In this document: positions 58,992 to 64,000 of the stretch, piece by piece
Position numbering within the stretch: position 1 is the first letter of the stretch
Layout: each line of letters opens with the position of its first letter
The notes under the pieces: model-generated
Seen by the model: the letters and a program-made list of their open reading frames with translations, nothing else
Told to the model about the DNA's origin: nothing
The model's database searches: none
Source of the DNA: Halorubrum aidingense JCM 13560
GTDB lineage: Archaea > Halobacteriota > Halobacteria > Halobacteriales > Haloferacaceae
Assembly (NCBI RefSeq): GCF_000336995.1
Contig: NZ_AOJI01000017.1
Coordinates: 71,528-135,527 of the forward strand
DNA: 64,000 bases
Reading direction: 5' to 3'
Made by a program: the position numbers and the translations under genes

Positions 58992-59687
58992 TCAGTCCTC
59001 GCAGTCAACGTCTCCGACGAGTGAACCGACTCGATCACCGATCCGCTCGAGCGTCGCGTTCGAGAGCCCGTGTCCGTCGCCCGGATCGATCCGGAGATCG
59101 ACCGCCGCGCCGGCCCGTCGGAACACCTCGGCGGTCGCGCGAACGCGGGAAGCCGGGACGTACGGGTCGTCCTCGCTGCTGTCGAGCGCGAGCGGCGTCC
59201 CCGCGAGCGGCTCGGCGCCGGCGGCGGCTACGCGTGCCGCCGGACCATCCAGGTCGTCGCCCGGGAGCGCCGCGGAGACGACGAACGCGCCGCCGTACCG
59301 CCGCGGGCGTCGGCGGAGGAACTCGCTCACGACGCAGCCGCCCTGCGAGACGCCGACCAGAACGGTCTCCGTCGGACCGACACCGACCTCCCGAGCGGCG
59401 TCGACGGTCGCCGCGACGCAGTCGACCGCCGACGTCAACGCCGGCTCGTTGGCGTCGATCGGCGCGTCGTGGCGGGCCGGAAACCACGTGGACCGAACGG
59501 CGCCCGGCGCAAGCAGCGCTGTCCCCTGCCGGTAGCACTCGTCGGCGAGGCGGAGCATCCCTTCGGGGGTCCCACCGCGGCCGTGAACGAGCACGAGCGC
59601 GACCCTGGCCGCCGCGGCGGGTGCGCCGCCGGTCTCAAGCGTCGCGTCCGCGTGTGGCCCCTCGACGTCCGCGAACGGCCGGCTCAA
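58992..59687 (-). CDS. alpha/beta hydrolase, carboxylesterase-like (second copy in window)
   Basis: A 231-residue serine hydrolase with VLVHGRGGTPEGMLRLADE, nucleophile VGVSQGGCVVSEFL (Ser in GVSQG), acid in SSEDDPYVP and histidine in DPGDGHGLS. It differs clearly from the esterase near 47-48 kb but belongs to the same superfamily branch. Its ATG overlaps the stop of the upstream VOC gene by four bases (ATGA). A pathway with the VOC protein is therefore likely, perhaps degradation of an aromatic or hydroquinone-like compound. Confidence 0.88.
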   Translation of the reverse strand: MSRPFADVEGPHADATLETGGAPAAAARVALVLVHGRGGTPEGMLRLADECYRQGTALLAPGAVRSTWFPARHDAPIDANEPALTSAVDCVAATVDAAREVGVGPTETVLVGVSQGGCVVSEFLRRRPRRYGGAFVVSAALPGDDLDGPAARVAAAGAEPLAGTPLALDSSEDDPYVPASRVRATAEVFRRAGAAVDLRIDPGDGHGLSNATLERIGDRVGSLVGDVDCED

Positions 59688-60694
59688 CGGCCGTCACCGC
59701 GGTCGACGGATTCGTCGCCGATCCGGAACGCCGGGAGCTGGTCCTCGATCAACTCGCGGTCGTCCTCGAACCGCGGCGGCAGGTACAGTTCCGTCGCGTG
59801 TCCGTCGACGTCGGGCGGGGCGAGCCCGGGTCCGCGGGGTCCGATCGCCGCGTCGGGACCGTCGGGGGTCGTCGCCTCCGTCGCCAGCTCCACGAGGAGC
59901 CCACCGGGGCCGCGGACGTACAGCGAGTGGAAGAAGTGACGGTCCTTCACCCGGGAGACGTCGTAGCCGCGGTCGCGGAACAGCTCGTGCCAGTCGAGGA
60001 GAGCCTCTCGGTCGGCGACGCGCACCGCGGCGTGGTGGAGCGTTCCGGGACCCTCTCGGAGGTACGCGGCGTCCCGGTCGAGGATGTCGACGACGGTCGC
60101 GCGGTCGCCGGGCGCGCGGTACCGGATCCGGTCGTCGGTCTCCGCCTCGTACGCGAACCCCAGCGTGTCGAGCACGCTCGCCGTTCCGTACGGGTCCGCC
60201 GGGAGCGCGGTGACGCCGTCGAGTCCCCGGATCGCCGCCGATTTCGGGACCGCGTCGGCCGCGTTGCCGAGCCACGGATCGTCGTTCTCCGGGTCGGGCG
60301 GGCGCTCGACGAGTTCGACCCGCGTCCCGGACGGGTCCGCGAGGCGGAGCAGCCTGTCGCCGAAGCGTTCGACCGGTTCCGGTTCGATCCCCCGCTCCGC
60401 GAGCCGGCCACGCCAGTAGTCGAGTGAACCGGTCGGGACCGCGAAGGCGACCGCCTCGTAGCCGGGTTTTCCGGGGCGACCCGGATCGGCGGTGGGGTCC
60501 GGGAAGACCGTGAACACGGAGCCCGGTGAGCCGGTCGCGTCGCCGAAGTAGAGGTGGTACTGGAGGACGTCCTCGTAGTTCACCGTTCGCCGAAGCAGCC
60601 GGAGGCCGAGGACCTCCCCGTAGAACGCGGCGTGTGCCGCCGCGTCGCCGACGATCCCCGTCACGTGGTGGAGGCCGGGGGTGTCCGAGAGCAT
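59684..60694 (-). CDS. two-module VOC/ring-cleaving dioxygenase-like protein
   Basis: A 336-residue protein of the vicinal oxygen chelate superfamily, in the hydroquinone-dioxygenase (MhqO-like) branch. The first module opens LHHVTGIVGDAAAHAAFYGEVLGLRLLRRTVNYEDVLQYHLYFGD, with metal-ligand His in HHVTG; the second contains LHHAAVRVADREALLDWHELFRDRG and Glu in LLVELATE. In Bacillus the relatives act with an esterase (MhqD) against quinones and thiol stress; the coupled esterase here matches that pairing. The ATG giving MLSDTP is chosen. Confidence 0.88.
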   Translation of the reverse strand: MLSDTPGLHHVTGIVGDAAAHAAFYGEVLGLRLLRRTVNYEDVLQYHLYFGDATGSPGSVFTVFPDPTADPGRPGKPGYEAVAFAVPTGSLDYWRGRLAERGIEPEPVERFGDRLLRLADPSGTRVELVERPPDPENDDPWLGNAADAVPKSAAIRGLDGVTALPADPYGTASVLDTLGFAYEAETDDRIRYRAPGDRATVVDILDRDAAYLREGPGTLHHAAVRVADREALLDWHELFRDRGYDVSRVKDRHFFHSLYVRGPGGLLVELATEATTPDGPDAAIGPRGPGLAPPDVDGHATELYLPPRFEDDRELIEDQLPAFRIGDESVDRGDGR

Positions 60695-60764
60695 GGAGCG
60701 TACGTGAGACGCCCGGGCGCAAACCGGTGTCGGTCGGGGACGGGACAACGCGCTCCGGGACCGA

Positions 60765-61130
60765 TCAGGATAGCCACAGCAGGCGGACGTTACTCGCCGT
60801 CAGATACGTCCCGACGAGCGTCAGCAGGACCGGCGGGAAGTAGTAGATCAGCGCGTCGCCGTCGCGAGCCCCCGTGACGCTGATCCAGAGCATCACGAGG
60901 TAGACGACGATCTTCAGGCCGACGAGTCCCCCGAGCCCGAACGTATCGAGCGCGAACACCACCACCGGGTTCGCCTCCTCGATCGTCGGGACGTACTGGA
61001 GGAACGCGATGGTGGAGACGATGTCGCCGACGCCGTAGGTGGCCGTCGCCGCGATCCACAGCCAGTAGAACTCCTGTGGACGGCGGCGATAGGCGGGGCG
61101 TCGACGGGTTCGGTCGCGGGAACGGACCAC
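60765..61130 (-). CDS. DUF5658-like small membrane protein
   Basis: About 121 residues with four membrane helices. A WLWIAATATYGVGDIVSTIAFLQ helix and the EEANPVVVFALDTFG motif are typical of DUF5658, whose Asp in DIVST and NP pair are conserved. The N-terminus is basic (RSRDRTRRRP), unusual for this organism. GTG is the favoured start; a TTG two codons earlier is possible. The promoter region includes the G-rich repeat. Function unknown. Confidence 0.7.
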   Translation of the reverse strand: MVRSRDRTRRRPAYRRRPQEFYWLWIAATATYGVGDIVSTIAFLQYVPTIEEANPVVVFALDTFGLGGLVGLKIVVYLVMLWISVTGARDGDALIYYFPPVLLTLVGTYLTASNVRLLWLS

Positions 61131-61169
61131 ACGCAAAGGTGTCGAGACGGCGACGTGAATCTGCCGATT

Positions 61170-61253
61170 CGGGTCGGGGTGGGGTCGGGATGGGGTGGGG
61201 TGGGGTCGGGATGGGGTGGGGTGGAGTGGGATGGGATGGGGTGGGATGGGGTG
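61170..61253. repeat. G-rich repeat tract with quadruplex potential
   Basis: About 84 bases on the plus strand consist almost only of G and T/A steps: repeated gggg and ggg runs separated by one to three bases, including two copies of tggggtcgggatggggtggg. There are more than a dozen G3-4 runs, far above the four needed for a G-quadruplex. It lies between the divergent DUF5658-like and nth genes, about 85 bases before nth, on the nontemplate strand for nth. Confidence 0.85.
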
Positions 61254-61338
61254 TTCTCACGCTGGTGCCGGCCCCGACTCCCTCGACTCTCGCCGCCGGT
61301 TCCGGATCGTTCAATGTCGCCCGGGCGGACGGGCGCGT

Positions 61339-62022
61339 ATGGGAACGCCACGCGATACGCGCGAAGCGCAGGTCGTCGAGGTCCTCGATCGGCTCTACGA
61401 GGAGTATCCCGACTCGACGATTTCGCTCAACTATTCGAACCGGCTGGAGCTGCTCATCGCGGTGATCCTCTCGGCGCAGTGTACGGACGAGCGGGTGAAC
61501 AAGGTGTGTGCGGACCTCTTCGAGACGTACGAGACGCCCGAGGACTACGCGAACGCGCCCCAAGAGGAGCTCGCGGAGGCGATCAACTCGATCACCTACT
61601 ACAACAACAAGGCGAAGTACATCCGCTCGGCGTGCGCGGACATCGCCGAGAAACACGACGGCGAAGTGCCGGACACGATGTCGGAGCTGACGGATCTCGC
61701 CGGCGTGGGCCGCAAGACCGCCAACGTCGTCCTCCAGCACGGCCACGACGTCGTCGAGGGGATCGTCGTCGACACCCACGTCCAGCGGCTCACTCGCCGG
61801 CTCGGAATCACCGAGGAGCAGAGTCCGAAGGCGATCGAACGGGATCTCCTCGACATCGTTCCCGAAGACGACTGGCAGCAGTTCACGCACTTGATGATCG
61901 ACCACGGCCGCGCCACCTGCACCGCGATCAACCCGGACTGCGCCGACTGCGTGCTCGCGGACGTCTGTCCCTCTGAAAAGGGCGACGCCGAGGTCGACCT
62001 CGCGAGCGGCGAGGCGTGGTGA
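61339..62022 (+). CDS. nth: endonuclease III (DNA glycosylase/AP lyase)
   Basis: Removes oxidised pyrimidines. The 227-residue protein holds the helix-hairpin-helix LAGVGRKTANVVL with the catalytic Lys-containing region SITYYNNKAKYI, the catalytic Asp in VVDTHVQRLTRRLG, and the iron-sulfur C-x6-C-x2-C-x5-C in CTAINPDCADCVLADVC. The ATG giving MGTPRDTR lies after a G-rich tract; in-frame upstream codons encode Gly/Trp repeats from that tract and are not real. Strong member of the family. Confidence 0.96.
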   Translation: MGTPRDTREAQVVEVLDRLYEEYPDSTISLNYSNRLELLIAVILSAQCTDERVNKVCADLFETYETPEDYANAPQEELAEAINSITYYNNKAKYIRSACADIAEKHDGEVPDTMSELTDLAGVGRKTANVVLQHGHDVVEGIVVDTHVQRLTRRLGITEEQSPKAIERDLLDIVPEDDWQQFTHLMIDHGRATCTAINPDCADCVLADVCPSEKGDAEVDLASGEAW

Positions 62023-62140
62023 ACGTCGTCCAGGTGCACGGGCGCGACCGGCGACGAGAGAACGGGCTGTAGCGGATCGCCGGCGTCGCGGCACCGCCAG
62101 TTCGTGGTATCGCGAAACCGATCGACCCGGGGCGCATGAT

Positions 62141-62155
62141 CGTTCACGATGAACG
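62141..62155. promoter_or_regulatory. candidate operator CGTTCA-CGA-TGAACG before the DoxX gene
   Basis: A perfect 6-base inverted repeat with 3-base spacer lies about 20 bases upstream of the TATA box of the DoxX gene, a typical activator position in archaea. Confidence 0.45.
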
Positions 62156-62174
62156 TCCGAGGTGTTCACCCACC

Positions 62175-62182
62175 TATTTAAA
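62175..62182 (+). promoter_or_regulatory. TATA box for the DoxX gene
   Basis: TATTTAAA with GTGTTCACC upstream; predicted start near 62205 and a leader of about 80 bases. A clear Shine-Dalgarno GGAG (62276-62279) lies seven bases before the ATG, rare in this window and decisive for the start choice. Confidence 0.55.
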
Positions 62183-62286
62183 GACCCAAACGAACGGGGG
62201 AATCGGCGAATTTGTTCTATGCGAAAGAGAACCTGCTTCCGGCTTTATGTGTACATCCAGTGTATCCGTAAGTGAGGAGAGACACA

Positions 62287-62841
62287 ATGTCCACCAAAAC
62301 GACAAACGAGTTCGGCGGAGAGTTCGGCGGCATCACCCTACTGGGGAAAGCGCACTCGCTGTCGGCGCTGTTCATCGTCCTGCTCCGAGCGAGCATCGGC
62401 GGGATGATCCTGTTCGCGGGCCTCGGGAAGATCTCGGAGTGGCCGTTCGACGCGGCCGGCTACCTCGCGAACGTCGGCTCGGCGAGTCCGGTCAGCGGTC
62501 TGTACGCCATGATGGCGTCGAGCCCGGCGCTGATGGAGTTCGTGAACGTGTTCGTCCCGGCCACGCAGGTGCTCATCGGCGTGGCGCTCATCGCCGGCGC
62601 GTTCGTGCGGCTGGCCGCCCTCGGCGGCGCGATGCAGATGATGCTGTTCTACCTCGGCGGGTGGAGCGGCGACGTGCTCGCGCTGTTCGACTCGACGCTC
62701 ATCTACGCGGTCGTGTTCCTCACGGTCGCCGCGTTCGGTGCGGGTCGGATCCTCGGCCTCGACGCCTACATCGAGAAACTGGAGGTCGGCGGACAGGCGC
62801 TGACCGAGAAGTTCCCGGCGCTCCGCTACGTCCTCGGCTGA
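62287..62841 (+). CDS. DoxX family membrane protein
   Basis: A 184-residue protein with four predicted membrane helices (about 27-48, 91-108, 111-126 and 137-154). DoxX-type proteins are linked to quinone or redox partners; in bacteria some form complexes that protect against oxidative stress. FAGLGKISEWPF in the first loop is the typical DoxX signature. It starts after a good Shine-Dalgarno. The next gene in the same direction is gshA, 300 bases downstream. Confidence 0.88.
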   Translation: MSTKTTNEFGGEFGGITLLGKAHSLSALFIVLLRASIGGMILFAGLGKISEWPFDAAGYLANVGSASPVSGLYAMMASSPALMEFVNVFVPATQVLIGVALIAGAFVRLAALGGAMQMMLFYLGGWSGDVLALFDSTLIYAVVFLTVAAFGAGRILGLDAYIEKLEVGGQALTEKFPALRYVLG

Positions 62842-63141
62842 ACGGGGACGTCCGCTTATAAACGGAACCGGGCGCGTACGCACGCGCCGCCGACTCGTTT
62901 TCGACGGCAGCGGCCGACGCGACTGCTTCGCTTTTCCGACCGATCGGTACGGGGTGAGCGACGGCGCCGCGACCGACTGCTCCGGACCGCTTCGATGAGG
63001 GGTGTGCCGGCGACGGCCCGATGGTCGCTGTTTATAAACCACCGACGCGGACGCCGCGTTCAGTTAAATACTCGTCCGCGACACCGGCGTTCCGTTTCGG
63101 GTTTCAATCGATATAAGAGCGCGCGGGCGGAACGGGGGGTA
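62842..63141 (+). other. 300-base intergenic region before gshA
   Basis: No convincing gene. TATA-like CTTATAAAC (near 62854-62862) and TTTATAAAC (near 63031) and the tgcgtacg-type GC clusters suggest more than one promoter. The best candidate for gshA is ATATAAG at 63111-63117, 25-31 bases before the ATG. In-frame codons upstream of the ATG (from 62995) are open but strongly basic and not protein-like for a haloarchaeon. Confidence 0.55.
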
Positions 63142-64000
63142 ATGGATCTCGGTTCGCGGGACGCGTTCGCCCGAATGGGGACGCTCGGCATCGAAGAGGA
63201 GTTCTACATCGTGGATGCCGACGGCCGCCCGACCTCCGGGACCGACGAACTCGTGTACGGTCGCGGCCCGCCGGAAGCGATCCCCGAGGGCTTCGACCAC
63301 GAGCTGTTCAAATGCACGATCGAGGCGCAGACGGAACTCATCGAGGACCCGGTCGACGCGGGCGACGCGCTCGCGACCGTCCGGGAGGCGCTCGTCGAAC
63401 ACGCCGCCGCCGACGGCTACCGGATCGCCGCCGCGGGGCTCCACCCGGCGGCGAAGTGGCGCGAACTGGACCACGTCGAGAAGCCGCGGTACCGGGCCCA
63501 ACTCGACCGCATCCAGTACCCGCAACACCGAAACACGACGGCCGGGCTCCACGTGCACGTCGGCGTCGACGACGCGGACAAGGCCGTCTGGATCGCCAAC
63601 CGCCTCCGGTGGCACTGTCCGGTGTTGCTCGCGCTGTCGGCGAATTCCCCGTTCTGGAACGGCTTCGACACCGGGCTCGCCTCGGCCCGCGCGAAGATAT
63701 TCGAGAACCTGCCGAACACCGGGATTCCCTCGGCGTTCGACGACTTCGACGCCTTCCAGCGGTACGAGCGCCGGATGGTCGAACACGGCTCCATCGCGGA
63801 CCGCGGCGAGCTCTGGTTCGACGTGCGCCCGCACACCGGCCACGGAACCGTCGAAGTACGAGCGCCGGACGCTCAGTGCGACCCCGCAGTCACCCTCGCG
63901 CTCGTCGAATACGTCCACGCGCTCGTCGTCGACTACGCCGAGCGCTACGACGACAACGAGATCCCGGATCGACTCCGCAGAGAGCTGTTAGACGAGAACA
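63142..64000 (+). CDS. gshA: glutamate--cysteine ligase (partial, cut by window end)
   Basis: The first 286 codons of a GCS2-type ligase; the gene continues past the window. It makes gamma-glutamylcysteine, the main thiol of haloarchaea, which lack glutathione. [20 protein letters not shown] gives the substrate/metal-binding EEE motif; [14 protein letters not shown] and [16 protein letters not shown] are also family hallmarks, as is [21 protein letters not shown]. The start MDLGSRDAF fits the family. It lies downstream of the DoxX gene but likely has its own promoter. Confidence 0.93.
   Translation, partial: MDLGSRDAFARMGTLGIEEEFYIVDADGRPTSGTDELVYGRGPPEAIPEGFDHELFKCTIEAQTELIEDPVDAGDALATVREALVEHAAADGYRIAAAGLHPAAKWRELDHVEKPRYRAQLDRIQYPQHRNTTAGLHVHVGVDDADKAVWIANRLRWHCPVLLALSANSPFWNGFDTGLASARAKIFENLPNTGIPSAFDDFDAFQRYERRMVEHGSIADRGELWFDVRPHTGHGTVEVRAPDAQCDPAVTLALVEYVHALVVDYAERYDDNEIPDRLRRELLDEN

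Noticed and set aside
62995..63141. 49-codon in-frame extension of gshA
   Set aside because: Strongly basic sequence that crosses TATA-like elements; the family start matches the ATG at 63142.

Overview
The window is chromosomal DNA from an extremely halophilic archaeon, most likely Halorubrum or a close relative in the Haloferacales. Evidence: very high GC, strongly acidic proteins (Asp/Glu-rich tails throughout), archaeal TATA boxes 22 to 33 bases before start codons with many leaderless starts, and archaeal or haloarchaeal genes such as the RNase P proteins Rnp2 and Rnp3, proteasome alpha, aCPSF1, SBDS, aIF2-beta, TFS, GfcR and glutamate-cysteine ligase. The genus is an inference; domain and class are secure.

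Layout. 0-5.3 kb: purM, an M50 membrane protease coupled to a TraB-family protein, a membrane-tethered winged-helix regulator and a DUF151 nuclease-like protein. 5.3-5.9 kb: a small AT-rich island with a DUF7344-like winged-helix protein and an overlapping 44-residue ORF. 6-12.5 kb: thioesterase, GIY-YIG (DUF123) and DCC proteins, a metal ABC importer (binding protein, ATPase, permease) with a candidate operator, a YbaK deacylase and SBDS. 12.5-20 kb: zinc-finger protein, an FG-GAP/ASPIC propeller protein, msrA, ribH with an aminotransferase, two tandem UspA proteins, gatCA. 20-26 kb: DUF5797, a flavin-fold protein, DUF357, then the cluster rnp3, methyltransferase, rnp2, psmA, and an SDR. 26-35 kb: a secreted subtilase, aCPSF1 with a long leader, mgsA, TFS, AlaX, a winged-helix regulator and an NRDE protein. 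35-45 kb: glucose dehydrogenase overlapped by gfcR, glutaredoxin, cystathionine-type PLP enzyme, diphthamide ligase, glutamate dehydrogenase, a CitE-like lyase divergent from a MaoC hydratase, CYTH and FKBP. 45-56 kb: KaiC-like and MinD-like ATPases, YlbF, esterase, Dph2, LOG-like protein, HAD phosphatase, XPD-like helicase, M24 peptidase, aIF2-beta with a TRAM domain. 56-64 kb: initiator tRNA-Met, an acyl-CoA ligase, a second esterase coupled to a two-module VOC protein, a G-rich repeat, nth, DoxX and the 5' part of gshA.

Functional themes are core information processing (RNase P, aCPSF1, TFS, aIF2-beta, SBDS, initiator tRNA, gatCA, two tRNA-editing proteins, two diphthamide enzymes), thiol and redox protection (msrA, glutaredoxin, DCC, gshA, DoxX) and glucose oxidation controlled by GfcR. 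No rRNA, insertion sequence, integrase, prophage or CRISPR array was seen. The main candidates for undescribed biology are the AT-rich two-gene island, the aCPSF1 leader with its small ORF, the palindromes in front of several operons, and the G-rich repeat before nth.
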